Both the position numbers and the translations under genes were made by a program. Below, piece by piece: positions 32,867 through 43,341 of a DNA stretch of 64,000 nucleotides. Source of the stretch: Skermania sp. ID1734. GTDB taxonomy: Bacteria; Actinomycetota; Actinomycetes; Mycobacteriales; Mycobacteriaceae. A model generated the notes under the pieces. The model was not told the DNA's origin. It did no database searches and saw only the letters and a list, made by a program, of their open reading frames with translations. Position 1 is the first letter of the stretch; every line of letters starts with the position of its first letter. The stretch lies in the NCBI RefSeq assembly GCF_007489285.1, contig NZ_VLIY01000012.1, forward strand, positions 124,001-188,000, in the 5' to 3' direction.

Positions 32867-35527
32867 TTGCGCGAGGATGCGACCACCGAGTCAGATTTCG
32901 TGCGCGCGGGTTACCGCGACCGTCTGTTCACCGAGCTCGCCCAGAATGCCGCCGACGCGGCCGTCAAGGCCGGCGTAGTCGGACAGATGCGGGTCTGGTC
33001 TACCGACCACACGCTGCACGTCGCAAACACCGGAGCGCCGCTAGATGTTGCCGGCGTGCAAGCGCTCTCGGCATTGCGGGCATCGGCGAAGCGAGCCGAT
33101 GCGGTCGGCCGGTTCGGTGTCGGATTCACCGCGGTGCTGTCGGTGGCCGACGAGGTAGAGGTGCGTTCGACCGCCGGCTCCGTGCGCTTCTCGCTCACGC
33201 AGACGCGAAACACATTGCACGAGCACGCTATTGAGTTCGATGCCCGACCGCCGGTCTTGCGATTACCGTGGGCGGTGCGGGCTGACCCGCTGCCCGGATA
33301 CGACACCGAGGTGGTCCTGCAACTGCGCGCCGATGTGGACCTCGACGTGGTGTTGATGCAACTCCGCCACGAGATCGCCGACATTCTCCTGGAATTGCCC
33401 GCGCTGCAGTCTATCTGGATCGGCGACGAGCAATGGCGCCGGGACGAGCGACCGGTCGGTGAACGCACCGAGGTGGCCATCGGAGCTGACCGATGGTGGC
33501 AGTACGACGCCGGCACCGTTCGTTGGCTGGCGCCGATCGGTCGGTCGGGTCGGGTCAGACCCGTGCGTGACGATGTGCTGCGGGCGCCGACGCGCTCGGA
33601 CGAACAGTTGTCGATTCCGGCGATCATCATCGGTGCCGTCGCGATGCAGCCCGATCGCCGCCGGGTTCTGCCCGGGGCACATGTCGCCCAACTCGCCACC
33701 GGCTACGCCGATTTTGTGCGCAGTCTGCCGGTCGAGGACCGGCTCGCGATGGTGCCCGCGCCCGGCTTTGCGCGCAGCGAAGTGGACGGAATCTTGCGTG
33801 AAGCCGTGCTCGACAACCTGCGCCGCCACGCCTGGCTGCCGGCCCTGGACCGGCAAGTCCCGATACCGCCCGGCTCCGCGTCGGTGTTGCCTGGCCTCAC
33901 CAGCGAACTGGCCGAGTTGCTCACGGATGTGGTGCCCGGCCTGCTGCCGCCGGAATTATCCACTCCCGCAGCCGAGTCGGTGTTGGCCGTCGTCGACGTG
34001 CATCGAGTAGGACTGGCGCATCTGACGGAACTGCTCGCCGGAATCGAGCGTCCACCGACGTGGTGGCGGCATCTCTACGCGGCGCTTGAACCGCTTGTGG
34101 TGGACAATGTTTCGGCTGAAGAACTCGGCGCGCTTCCGGTACCACTGGCTGACGGCCGGTTGGTTACCGGTCCCCGAACCGTGTTGTTGGGCAGCGACAT
34201 CACGGTCGAGGCGCGGGTGGGTTGGGCACGGTTGGTCCATCCCGATGCCGCCCATGACCTCTTGGGTCGACTCGGTGCGCGCAGCGCCGCCGCGGCGGAT
34301 CTACTTGCCGACGCCGCGCTGCAGGACATGGTGGAAGCCATCGATCGCGGCGACGAGATCGATTCGGACCCCGCGGAACTCGTCGACGGCGTGCTGGCGC
34401 TGGCGGGAGTAGCGACCGGCGACCTGCCGAGCTGGCTGGGGCTCTTGCCGCTTCCCGACGTCGACGGCGAACTGCGGCCTGCTGACGAGCTGCTGCTGCC
34501 GGACGCACCGCTCGCCGAAGTTGTGGTGGCAGACTCGCCGTTCGCCGCAGTCGATCCGGACCTCGTGCAGCGGTTCGGCGCGGACGCGTTGCGCCGCATC
34601 GGTGTCGGCTGGGGATTCGCGGTGCTCCGGGTGGACCTGCCGACCGGCCCAGACCACGCGCTCGACGACGAAGACGCGTGGTGGCGAGGGTTGCCGGAAG
34701 ATCCGGAAACCCTTGTCGCCGTGCGCGACCTGGATCTGGTCGAGGACAAAGCCTGGCCTGCGGCGCTGACGATGCTGGCCGCCGACTCCCAGCTGCTGCC
34801 GGTGCTTGCCGACAGAGACGGCTACACCGCCTGGTGGCTGCGTCGGCACGCGCACATCGACGGCCAGCCGCTCGGGCACTTGCGCTCCGCGGCCGATCGG
34901 ACGCTTGCCGGACTCCTCGACGAGTTGACCCATCCGCAGGCCGATGCGTTGACGGCTTGCCTCGCCGATCCAGCTCATGTCGACACCGACCTCGCCCAGC
35001 TGCTGATCGACCGACTGTCCGACAGCGAGCGGACCCCGACGGCCGGAGTCATCACCACGGCTTACCGGTTGCTCGCGACCGCGGCGGACTCGGGCAGGAT
35101 CGACGCGGACGCGGTCGTGCTGCCCGCGCTGGTGCGCACAGTGTCCGGTGCGCTGGTGGAACCCGACGCCGCCATGGTGCTGGATGCGCCGTGGCTGGCG
35201 CCCGCAGTCTCGCCGGATCGGCTCGTGCTCGGCGACATCGCCACCGCCGCCGCACTGTCTCGGTTGGTGGATCTGCCGCTGACCAGCGAAGCGGTGCGCG
35301 GCGAGGTAATGAGTTCGGGACGGACGAGCAGTTGGGAGGCGGAGCCGGCGGCGGTCCTTGCGTGTGCCTGTCTCGGACTGCCGCTACCAGCGGGATCGAT
35401 CGAGGTCCACGACGACTTGCAGGTCCGGCTCACCGGCGCGGTCGAGGGTGTGCGGCGGTTGCCGGCCTGGGTCGATGCGGACGGTCGAACCCACCTAACG
35501 GTTCGCGGCCTCGGCTCGAGTGTTTAA
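32867..35527 (+). CDS. sacsin/HSP90-like GHKL ATPase-domain protein
   Basis: This 886-aa protein (from TTG 32867) has an N-terminal HSP90-type Bergerat fold: N-box LFTELAQNAADAA, VANTG, and the G-box DAVGRFGVGFTAV. The remaining ~650 residues have no recognised domain, are acidic and Leu/Asp-rich, and lack the J-domain or HEPN of eukaryotic sacsin. No good ribosome-binding site precedes TTG 32867. The frame stays open upstream to 32714 and reads plausible protein (DPFGTAALRASTLQSW) with only a CTG at 32789 that overlaps the DUF3027 stop as CTGA. The true start may therefore be further upstream. Probably an ATP-driven chaperone-like protein; role unknown. Confidence 0.85.
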   Translation: MREDATTESDFVRAGYRDRLFTELAQNAADAAVKAGVVGQMRVWSTDHTLHVANTGAPLDVAGVQALSALRASAKRADAVGRFGVGFTAVLSVADEVEVRSTAGSVRFSLTQTRNTLHEHAIEFDARPPVLRLPWAVRADPLPGYDTEVVLQLRADVDLDVVLMQLRHEIADILLELPALQSIWIGDEQWRRDERPVGERTEVAIGADRWWQYDAGTVRWLAPIGRSGRVRPVRDDVLRAPTRSDEQLSIPAIIIGAVAMQPDRRRVLPGAHVAQLATGYADFVRSLPVEDRLAMVPAPGFARSEVDGILREAVLDNLRRHAWLPALDRQVPIPPGSASVLPGLTSELAELLTDVVPGLLPPELSTPAAESVLAVVDVHRVGLAHLTELLAGIERPPTWWRHLYAALEPLVVDNVSAEELGALPVPLADGRLVTGPRTVLLGSDITVEARVGWARLVHPDAAHDLLGRLGARSAAAADLLADAALQDMVEAIDRGDEIDSDPAELVDGVLALAGVATGDLPSWLGLLPLPDVDGELRPADELLLPDAPLAEVVVADSPFAAVDPDLVQRFGADALRRIGVGWGFAVLRVDLPTGPDHALDDEDAWWRGLPEDPETLVAVRDLDLVEDKAWPAALTMLAADSQLLPVLADRDGYTAWWLRRHAHIDGQPLGHLRSAADRTLAGLLDELTHPQADALTACLADPAHVDTDLAQLLIDRLSDSERTPTAGVITTAYRLLATAADSGRIDADAVVLPALVRTVSGALVEPDAAMVLDAPWLAPAVSPDRLVLGDIATAAALSRLVDLPLTSEAVRGEVMSSGRTSSWEAEPAAVLACACLGLPLPAGSIEVHDDLQVRLTGAVEGVRRLPAWVDADGRTHLTVRGLGSSV

Positions 35528-35536
35528 CTCGATTCC

Positions 35537-36163
35537 GTGTCGTCCAGATTGAGTATTGACGAGAGGCGCTCCAGCCTGATCGAGGCAGCGATCGGGTTGG
35601 CCGAGCGCAAGGGGGTCGCCGCGGTCACTACTCGCGATGTCGCGCGAGCGGCCGGGGTCTCGCTGGGCGTGGTGCACTACTGCTTCGACAGCAAAGACGA
35701 ATTGATGACCGAGGTGGTCAAGGCCCTCGCCATGGAGTTGCGCGATTCGGTCGAGGCGGACCAACAGGTGATCGACTGGCACGAACGGGGCACTTCGGCG
35801 CTGCGGACCCTGATCCGGGTGGCCTTGGCAGCCATGTGGCACAACGTCGAGCAGACCTACGACCGGCAACTGCTGACATACGAGACGACGACCTACTCGC
35901 TGCGCGCCGCCGAAACCGACCCGGGCAAGCGCGACATCGCGCGCGAACAATACGAGTTCAACAACGCCACCCTGGTCGACATGCTGGAGAAGGTGCGCGA
36001 GTTGACGGCCACCACCTGGCGGCTTCCGGTGACTGCGCTGAGTCGTCTCGTGCTGTCCATGATCGACGGGCTGGTGCTGCGCTGGCTTGTCGACGAGGAC
36101 AGTGCCGCGGCCAACGATCAATTGGATGTGATCGCTGATCTTGTTGCGGCGCAAGCAAGCTGA
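35537..36163 (+). CDS. TetR-family transcriptional regulator
   Basis: This 208-aa regulator has the TetR HTH at residues 10-58 (IEAAIGLAERKGVAAVTTRDVARAAGVSLGVVHYCFDSKDELM) and an all-helical ligand-binding domain. The start is GTG 35537, 9 bp after the sacsin-like gene, so the two may be cotranscribed. It is convergent with the DUF2530 gene (4-bp gap). A BetI-like appearance of the HTH (VSLGVVHYCF) is noted, but the ligand and targets are unknown. Confidence 0.9.
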   Translation: MSSRLSIDERRSSLIEAAIGLAERKGVAAVTTRDVARAAGVSLGVVHYCFDSKDELMTEVVKALAMELRDSVEADQQVIDWHERGTSALRTLIRVALAAMWHNVEQTYDRQLLTYETTTYSLRAAETDPGKRDIAREQYEFNNATLVDMLEKVRELTATTWRLPVTALSRLVLSMIDGLVLRWLVDEDSAAANDQLDVIADLVAAQAS

Positions 36164-36167
36164 GGCT

Positions 36168-36416
36168 TCAGAGCAGCCCCTGCTGGGCGCCCTTGCTGCC
36201 GCGGCGTGCGGCGCGACGCTGGATCCAGAAGATCGTGTACGCCAGGCCGCCCACCGCGATGCCGGCCCAGCAGGTGGGCAGCGCCACGGCCCACCGATCA
36301 CCGCTTGCCCACACGACGAGGGTTGCGATAACCCAAGCCAACGTTCCGACGGCGACGACCGGGCGCGGGTCGGTGAATCGTGCGGGTATCTGCGGCACAT
36401 CGGGCTGTTCGCTCAC
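36168..36416 (-). CDS. DUF2530 small membrane protein
   Basis: This 82-aa protein (GTG 36414-36416) has a hydrophilic N-terminus, two membrane helices (about 19-38 and 45-66) with the DUF2530-like pattern DPRPVVAVGTLAWVIATLV and CWAGIAVGGLAYTIFWIQRRAARRG. A much longer frame runs upstream antisense to marR and is rejected because the family starts here and the upstream part has no membrane or family character. It matches M. tuberculosis Rv0879c in position. Function unknown. It is divergent from marR. Confidence 0.85.
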   Translation of the reverse strand: MSEQPDVPQIPARFTDPRPVVAVGTLAWVIATLVVWASGDRWAVALPTCWAGIAVGGLAYTIFWIQRRAARRGSKGAQQGLL

Positions 36417-36449
36417 GCGCGCGAGGATACCGGCGTGAGGGAAGTTTGT

Positions 36450-36479
36450 ACGATCTCGACCCGATCGTTGCCGTATTGT
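36450..36479 (+). promoter_or_regulatory. marR promoter with candidate autoregulatory operator
   Basis: The inverted repeat ACGATC-N7-GATCGT (36450-36468) is followed by the -10 TATTGT (36474-36479), which lies 6 nt before the marR GTG at 36486. The repeat covers the -35 region and the divergent DUF2530 promoter, a typical place for MarR autorepression. Binding is inferred. Confidence 0.5.
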
Positions 36480-36485
36480 GAGCCT

Positions 36486-36923
36486 GTGACGACGTCGACT
36501 GATCTGCGAACTCTCGCCAGTGATCTGTCCCTGGCTGTCGTTCGCTTGACGCGTCATCTGCGTGGACGGCGAGCGGCATCTCAGGTATCGCTGACTCAGC
36601 TTTCCGCATTGGCCACACTCAGCCGCTACGGCGACATGACGCCGGGTGCGTTGGCCACTCGTGAGCGGGTGCAGCCGCCGTCGATGACGCGGGTCATCGC
36701 GTCGCTCGCGGACGTCGGGTTGGTCGAGCGGCGACCGCATCCCACCGATGGGCGCCAGATCATCGTGTCGTTGTCCGACGCCGGTCAGGCACTGATCGCC
36801 GATGAGGAGAGCGCGCGCGAGGCGTGGATGACCGAGCAGTTGTCGAGCCTCGACGAAGCGCAACTGCGAACTCTTCAAGACGCCGTCACGATCATCTCCG
36901 ACATCGTGAAGAAGTCCGAATAG
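36486..36923 (+). CDS. MarR-family transcriptional regulator
   Basis: This 145-aa winged-helix regulator shows the MarR DNA-binding core: LTQLSALATLSRYGDMTPGALATRERVQPPSMTRVIASLADVGLVERRPHPTDGRQIIVSLSDAG, with the dimerisation helices at both ends. GTG 36486 has a -10-like TATTGT 6 nt upstream. It matches M. tuberculosis Rv0880 in position, directly before the RNA methyltransferase gene (8-bp gap). Likely autoregulatory and possibly controls the divergent DUF2530 gene. Confidence 0.92.
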   Translation: MTTSTDLRTLASDLSLAVVRLTRHLRGRRAASQVSLTQLSALATLSRYGDMTPGALATRERVQPPSMTRVIASLADVGLVERRPHPTDGRQIIVSLSDAGQALIADEESAREAWMTEQLSSLDEAQLRTLQDAVTIISDIVKKSE

Positions 36924-36931
36924 GGCGCAAT

Positions 36932-37738
36932 TTGGCCCACATCATCGATATCGACGATCCCGCTGACTCACGACTCGACGACTTTCGCGACCTGAATTCG
37001 GTTGATCGCCGCCCCGACCTGCCCGAGGGCAAGGGACTGGTCATCGCCGAGGGCGTGCTCGTGGTGCAGCGGATGCTGCGCTCGCGGTTCACGCCGTTCG
37101 CGTTTCTGGGCGTCGATCGCCGTCGGGCCGAACTCGACGCCGATCTCGGGCTGTCCGACGCGCCGTTCTATCGCACATCGGCCGAGGTGATGGCCGACGT
37201 GGTCGGCTTCCACCTCAACCGCGGTGTCCTCGCGGCCGCGTACCGTCCGCCGTCGCTGGATCCGGTGCAGGTGGCCGACGAGGCCCGCACGATCGCGGTG
37301 CTCGAGGGCGTCAATGACCACGAAAACATCGGATCGATCTTCCGCAACGCGGCGGGGCTCGGCGCCGACGCGATCTTGTTCGGTGCACGCTGCGCCGACC
37401 CGCTGTATCGCCGGGCGGTACGAGTGTCGATGGGGCATGTGCTGCGGGTGCCGTTCGCTTCGCTGTCGGCGTGGCCGGCGGATCTGGATCTCCTGCGCGA
37501 GATTGGCTTTCAAATCGTTGCGCTCACTCCAGACCCCACCGCACAGCCGCTGGCGAGCGCAATGACCGGCGAGCGCGTGGCATTGCTGCTCGGCGCCGAG
37601 GGGCCGGGACTGATCGAGCACACGATGCGGCAGGCCGACGTGCGGGCGCGCATCCCGATGGCGCCCGGCACCGATTCGCTCAACGTCGCGACAGCTGCCG
37701 CGATGGCGTTCTACGAACGTGTCAGGATGGCCGGGTGA
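36932..37738 (+). CDS. SpoU-family rRNA/tRNA methyltransferase
   Basis: This 268-aa SPOUT enzyme has a short N-terminal substrate-binding domain and a C-terminal knotted SpoU domain. Motif 1 is EGVNDHENIGSIFRNAAGLGADAI, motif 2 LLLGAEGPGL, and motif 3 PGTDSLNVATAAAMAFYE. These bind S-adenosylmethionine; such enzymes make 2'-O-methylated ribose in rRNA or tRNA. TTG 36932 is the best start (AGGG 7 nt upstream), 8 bp after marR. Its stop overlaps the start of DUF2537 (TGATG). The RNA target is unknown. Confidence 0.93.
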   Translation: MAHIIDIDDPADSRLDDFRDLNSVDRRPDLPEGKGLVIAEGVLVVQRMLRSRFTPFAFLGVDRRRAELDADLGLSDAPFYRTSAEVMADVVGFHLNRGVLAAAYRPPSLDPVQVADEARTIAVLEGVNDHENIGSIFRNAAGLGADAILFGARCADPLYRRAVRVSMGHVLRVPFASLSAWPADLDLLREIGFQIVALTPDPTAQPLASAMTGERVALLLGAEGPGLIEHTMRQADVRARIPMAPGTDSLNVATAAAMAFYERVRMAG

Positions 37739-38034
37739 TGACCCTGGACAGTGAGCAACCCACGCGCCGCGTGCCCGAACCAACCCCCTGGGCCACCGGA
37801 CTGACCGTGACCGCGATCGTGGCCGCCCTGCTCACCGTCGCCGTCTTCGCGTTCGGCACCGCGCTGGCCCGGATCAATCCGATCCTGGCGGTCGTCATCA
37901 ACCTCGTGGCCGCCACCGGCGCGGCACCGACCCTGTGGCGCTGGCGGACATTGCCGATGGTGCGCTGGATCGTCCTGGGTGTCGCCATCGGCGTGGTTCT
38001 CGGTTGGTTCGGCTTGGTGGTGTCGGCGGCCTAA
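37738..38034 (+). CDS. DUF2537 small membrane protein
   Basis: This 98-aa protein has a Pro-rich start (TRRVPEPTPWATG) and three hydrophobic segments (about 17-40, 43-60 and 72-95), with WRWRTLPMVRWIVLG between the last two. It matches DUF2537 of Mycobacteriales (M. tuberculosis Rv0882). The start ATG is coupled to the methyltransferase stop. Its end overlaps the convergent DUF6928 gene by 4 bp. Function unknown. Confidence 0.85.
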   Translation: MTLDSEQPTRRVPEPTPWATGLTVTAIVAALLTVAVFAFGTALARINPILAVVINLVAATGAAPTLWRWRTLPMVRWIVLGVAIGVVLGWFGLVVSAA

Positions 38035-38768
38035 TCGCCACCAACGAACCGGCGCAGCATTCTCAGCACCGGGTTGCCTTGCGTGGCTGCAGGTTCCGCC
38101 TCACCTACCAAGTCCGGTGACCGCGTTTGCGCGGCGGGGTTGCGGAGTTCGAAGCAGCACACAGTCAGCTTGTCTGCGTTGATGTCGTCGCCAGAATCGG
38201 TTGCCCCGTAACCGATGCCGAGCCATTCGGCGCTCGCGTTGACCGCAAAATGCTGCGGATCGAAGGGTAGCGACTGGGGGTTGGGCAGCACACCGGGGTC
38301 GTGCGAAATGGGGTGCTCCCCGGACCAGAAGGGCAGCTCCCATGGCTGCGGCAGGCCGTCGTCCTCGATGATGTGTACTCGTGTCGCGCTGAAGGCGCGG
38401 CGTAGCTCACCGCGTTCCCACTGCGCGAACGAGCCCCACCGGTTGGCGGGATCGGCCGCTATCAGGTAGCTGTGCTCGGCGGCGAGTGGCCGAATCCAGT
38501 TGGGCGACAGCGTGCCTGGTCGGGCGAGCGACAGTTCGGGGGTGCAGACGACGGTGACGGGACCGAAGCAGCCGATGGACACCAAGCCCGGTCGAGCGGC
38601 TGCGGCTTGCCGCAGCGGTACCGGCGGTCGGTGCGCCGCGTCGTGGTCTGGAAACATCCGTGCGGCGAGCGCGGCCGCCGCGTCGGCATCGGAGTCGGGA
38701 TAGTCGCGCAGAACCTGCGCTGGATCCGGTACGTCGACATACCAGATCGTCGAAAATTTCCCCAGCAC
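38031..38768 (-). CDS. DUF6928-like protein
   Basis: This 245-aa soluble protein resembles the actinobacterial DUF6928 family: an N-terminal strand with a short acidic turn, CFGPVTVVCTPELSLARPGTL in the middle, AQWERGELRRAFSATRVHIIEDDGLPQPWELPFWSGEHP and PFDPQHFAVNASAEWLGIGY near the end. No catalytic motif is evident. GTG 38766-38768 is the start. It lies 28 bp after sepH on the same strand and so may be cotranscribed with it. The family call is from memory. Confidence 0.78.
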   Translation of the reverse strand: MLGKFSTIWYVDVPDPAQVLRDYPDSDADAAAALAARMFPDHDAAHRPPVPLRQAAAARPGLVSIGCFGPVTVVCTPELSLARPGTLSPNWIRPLAAEHSYLIAADPANRWGSFAQWERGELRRAFSATRVHIIEDDGLPQPWELPFWSGEHPISHDPGVLPNPQSLPFDPQHFAVNASAEWLGIGYGATDSGDDINADKLTVCCFELRNPAAQTRSPDLVGEAEPAATQGNPVLRMLRRFVGGD

Positions 38769-38796
38769 GCTGTGATGTCCGCTGTCGCGTTACCTG

Positions 38797-39594
38797 TTAA
38801 TGACCCGAACTGCGCACGCCGAGCAGCACGTCCTCCCACGACGGCATGGCCGGCTTGCCGCGCCGGTCCTTCGGGTTCGGATGCGTCGGAGCTTGCTTGG
38901 GGTTGTGCACAGGCTCGTCGGGCACCTCGTCGTAGTACTCGTCGAGGGTGTGCTGCTCAGTGACCTTCTCCGGCCTGTGGGTCGGCACGGGCGTCAGCCC
39001 GCGCAGTTGCCGGCCGAAGTCCGGGTCGACCAAGTCGGTCGCCGCCTCGTCGAGGGCGGTCAGCGACCCGCCGTGGCCGTCCGGCTGGAACCGCCAGTGG
39101 GCCGCGATGGAGGTTCGGCCGACCTGCCACTCGAGCTGCACCACCCAGTAGCCGTCTTCGTGTTTCCAGGCGTCCCATTCGGCTTGCTCGAGATTGTGGC
39201 CGCGACCGCGGAAGGCTGCGCCAACCACTTCCTCGAGGGTGTTGACCATGGGCCCGTCACCGCGCACCGGATGCCCCTTTTGCGCGAGCTGTGCGGCCCG
39301 CGAGCGTTCGAGCAGCACGGGGTAGGCGAACCGCTCCACGCGGCTTGCCGGCATACCGGACTGCGCGGCAACTTGCTCCACGCTCGCACCGGCGCGGATG
39401 CGGGCCTGAATTTCGCGCGGTCGCAAAGCGGCGTCCATCTCGATCTCGATCTGTCCGAAGCGGGCGAGGTCGCCGCGCAGCGCGGCACGTAGCCGGTCGT
39501 CGGCGGCGATGCGGAACTTGTCGCCGGATTCCTTATCCGTGCAGACGATGTGTTTGGCGTCGGGCTCGAGGCCGACAACCTTCAGTTCCCGCAC
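38797..39594 (-). CDS. sepH: cell division protein SepH
   Basis: This 265-aa protein has the N-terminal DUF3071 domain with the helix-turn-helix-like region (RELKVVGLEPDAKHIVCTDKESGDKF, ARIRAGASVEQVAAQSGMPASRVERFAYPVLLER) followed by a flexible acidic/Pro-rich tail. In Streptomyces SepH binds FtsZ and promotes filament assembly and Z-ring formation. GTG 39594 is preferred because a perfect AGGAGG lies 6 nt upstream, although the frame extends to 39675. It is 138 bp downstream of serC; a TATTAC about 70 bp upstream may be its own -10. Confidence 0.93.
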   Translation of the reverse strand: MRELKVVGLEPDAKHIVCTDKESGDKFRIAADDRLRAALRGDLARFGQIEIEMDAALRPREIQARIRAGASVEQVAAQSGMPASRVERFAYPVLLERSRAAQLAQKGHPVRGDGPMVNTLEEVVGAAFRGRGHNLEQAEWDAWKHEDGYWVVQLEWQVGRTSIAAHWRFQPDGHGGSLTALDEAATDLVDPDFGRQLRGLTPVPTHRPEKVTEQHTLDEYYDEVPDEPVHNPKQAPTHPNPKDRRGKPAMPSWEDVLLGVRSSGH

Positions 39595-39732
39595 CGTGAC
39601 CTCCTTATCGCGATCCCGCGATACTGCCCGTCCCGCTGACAGTAATACACCTGTGACCTTGATCGGCGGTGACACGCAGGGGCGATGTGCGGCAGTCCGG
39701 CAAGCGCACGGTTAAGCTGGCGCGTTTTGCTC

Positions 39733-41409
<1,677 letters not shown>

Positions 41410-41420
41410 GTTGCTCGAGC

Positions 41421-42548
41421 CTAGGCCGGTTGGGCGATCTGGGCCCAGCCCTCGACCGATTCGACCGACCGGGGATCCGGCCCAGTGTAAATCGCCGCGG
41501 GGCGGACCAGGCGGCCCAGTCGCTTCTGCTCGAGGATGTGCGCGCACCAACCGGCCGTGCGGCCGCAGGTGAACATCGCCGGCATCATGTGCGCCGGAAC
41601 CTCGGCGAAGTCGAGAATCACCGCGGCCCAGAACTCGACATTGGTCTCGATAGCCCGGTCCGGCCGCCGCTCACGCAATTCGTCGAGCGCGGCCTGCTCG
41701 AGGGCGGCGGCGACCTCGTAGCGCGGCGCCTCCAGTCGCTTGGCGGTGGCGCGCAAGACACGGGCCCGTGGGTCCTCGGCGCGGTACACGCGGTGTCCGA
41801 AGCCCATCAACTTTTCCTTGCGATCGAGGATGCCGCGCACCAGCGCTCGCGCGTCGCCGGTCTTTTCGACCTCCTCGATCATCGGCAGCACCCGGGCCGG
41901 CGCGCCGCCGTGCAGCGGGCCCGACATGGCGCCGATCGCGCCCGACAGCGCGGCAGCGACGTCCGCTCCCGTCGAGGCGATGACCCGCGCGGTGAACGTG
42001 GACGCATTCATGCCGTGCTCGGCGGCCGACACCCAGTAGGCGTCGATGGCCTCGATGTGCCGCGGGTCCGGTTCACCCTTCCATCGAGTCATGAAACGGG
42101 CTGTGACAGTGGGACATTCGTCGATGCGAGCCTGCGGTACGGCAGGCTGGTAGATGCCGCGGGCGGACTGGGCCACGTAGGACAGCGCCATCACGGAGGC
42201 GCGGGCCAGTTGCTCACGCGCGGTGTCGTCGTCGATGTCCAGCAGCGGCTCATAGCCCCAGATAGGCGCGAGCATGGCGAGTCCGGCCTGGACGTCGACC
42301 CGTACGTCGCCGGTGTGCACCGGCAGCGGGAACGGCTCGGCGGGAGGCAGCCCGTGCCCGAACTTGCCGTCGACCAGCAGCGCCCATGCGTCCCCGAACG
42401 TGACGTTGCGGCCGACCAGCTCTTCGATGTCAACGCCCCGATACCGCAGTGCGCCGCCGTCCTTATCGGGTTCGGCGATCTCGGTGGTGAAGGCCGTGAC
42501 GCCCTCGAGGCCGGGGACAAAGTCGGCGGGTACGGTCGCGCTCGGCAT
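41421..42548 (-). CDS. citA: citrate synthase 2
   Basis: This 375-aa enzyme condenses oxaloacetate and acetyl-CoA. It matches the mycobacterial CitA (Rv0889c) closely over its length: VPADFVPGLEGVTAFTTEIAEPDKDGGALRYRGVDIEELV at the start, MSGPLHGGAPARVLPMIEEVE and EKLMGFGHRVYRAEDPRARVL with the catalytic His residues. The Asp of the triad lies in the FWAAVILDFAEVP block. ATG 42548 gives the family start; ATG 42566 would add six residues. This is the second citrate synthase within 4 kb (see gltA). It is divergent from pdxH. Confidence 0.94.
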   Translation of the reverse strand: MPSATVPADFVPGLEGVTAFTTEIAEPDKDGGALRYRGVDIEELVGRNVTFGDAWALLVDGKFGHGLPPAEPFPLPVHTGDVRVDVQAGLAMLAPIWGYEPLLDIDDDTAREQLARASVMALSYVAQSARGIYQPAVPQARIDECPTVTARFMTRWKGEPDPRHIEAIDAYWVSAAEHGMNASTFTARVIASTGADVAAALSGAIGAMSGPLHGGAPARVLPMIEEVEKTGDARALVRGILDRKEKLMGFGHRVYRAEDPRARVLRATAKRLEAPRYEVAAALEQAALDELRERRPDRAIETNVEFWAAVILDFAEVPAHMMPAMFTCGRTAGWCAHILEQKRLGRLVRPAAIYTGPDPRSVESVEGWAQIAQPA

Positions 42549-42669
42549 CACTGCGCTCTCTTCCATCCGGGTCGCGGTCGGGGTTGGGCAACCAAACTCT
42601 CGCGAGAACTGTAGTCCTCGAGGACGTGCGGGCGGGCACGGACCCTACCTGGGAGTAGCCTGATGCGCC

Positions 42670-43341
42670 GTGGTGTCCGAGCAGCAACCCGAATTCGCCG
42701 GAACCGATCTGGCGGCGATGCGTCGTAGCTACGGCGGGGATCACGACCTCGACGAAACCTGGCTCAGCGACGGCTGGGAACCGGTGCTGCGCCGGTGGTT
42801 GCACGACGCGATGGCGGCCTCGGTGGTCGAACCCAACGCCATGGTGCTGGCCACGGTTGATGCCGACGGCTGCCCGGCCACTCGCACCGTATTGTGCAAG
42901 GGCATTGCGCCCGACGGTGTCACCTTCTACACCAACTACGGGTCGGCGAAAGCCATTCAGCTCCAACAGAACCCGAACGCTTCAGTAACCTTCGCCTGGC
43001 CGCTGATCGGCCGTCAGGTCACGTTGCGCGGCCGCGTGGAGCGGGTTTCCCGGCACACTACCGAGCTGTACTGGGCCACTCGGCCGCGCGGCTCCCAACT
43101 GGGGGCGTGGGCATCCCACCAGTCCCAGCCGATCGGGTCTCGTGCCGAGCTCGAGCAGGCCTTGACCGACGCCGCTGCGCGCTTCGCCGGGCAGCCGATC
43201 CCGGTGCCGCCGAACTGGGGCGGCATGTTGTTGCGCCCGGCCAGTGTCGAGTTCTGGCAGGGCCGGGAGAGCCGCCTGCACAACCGAATTCGCGTCACCG
43301 CGGCCGACGGCCGCTGGATCGCCGAGCGGCTGCAGCCTTGA
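42670..43341 (+). CDS. pdxH: pyridoxine/pyridoxamine 5'-phosphate oxidase
   Basis: This 223-aa FMN enzyme makes pyridoxal 5'-phosphate. Visible features are [42 protein letters not shown] (FMN-binding), [16 protein letters not shown], and the PdxH C-terminal signature [19 protein letters not shown] 42670 follows a -10-like TAGCCT (42656-42661) by 8 nt. It overlaps the following MFS gene by 4 bp (TTGA), so they are coupled. Its product serves the SerC and aminotransferase enzymes nearby. Confidence 0.95.
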   Translation: MVSEQQPEFAGTDLAAMRRSYGGDHDLDETWLSDGWEPVLRRWLHDAMAASVVEPNAMVLATVDADGCPATRTVLCKGIAPDGVTFYTNYGSAKAIQLQQNPNASVTFAWPLIGRQVTLRGRVERVSRHTTELYWATRPRGSQLGAWASHQSQPIGSRAELEQALTDAAARFAGQPIPVPPNWGGMLLRPASVEFWQGRESRLHNRIRVTAADGRWIAERLQP

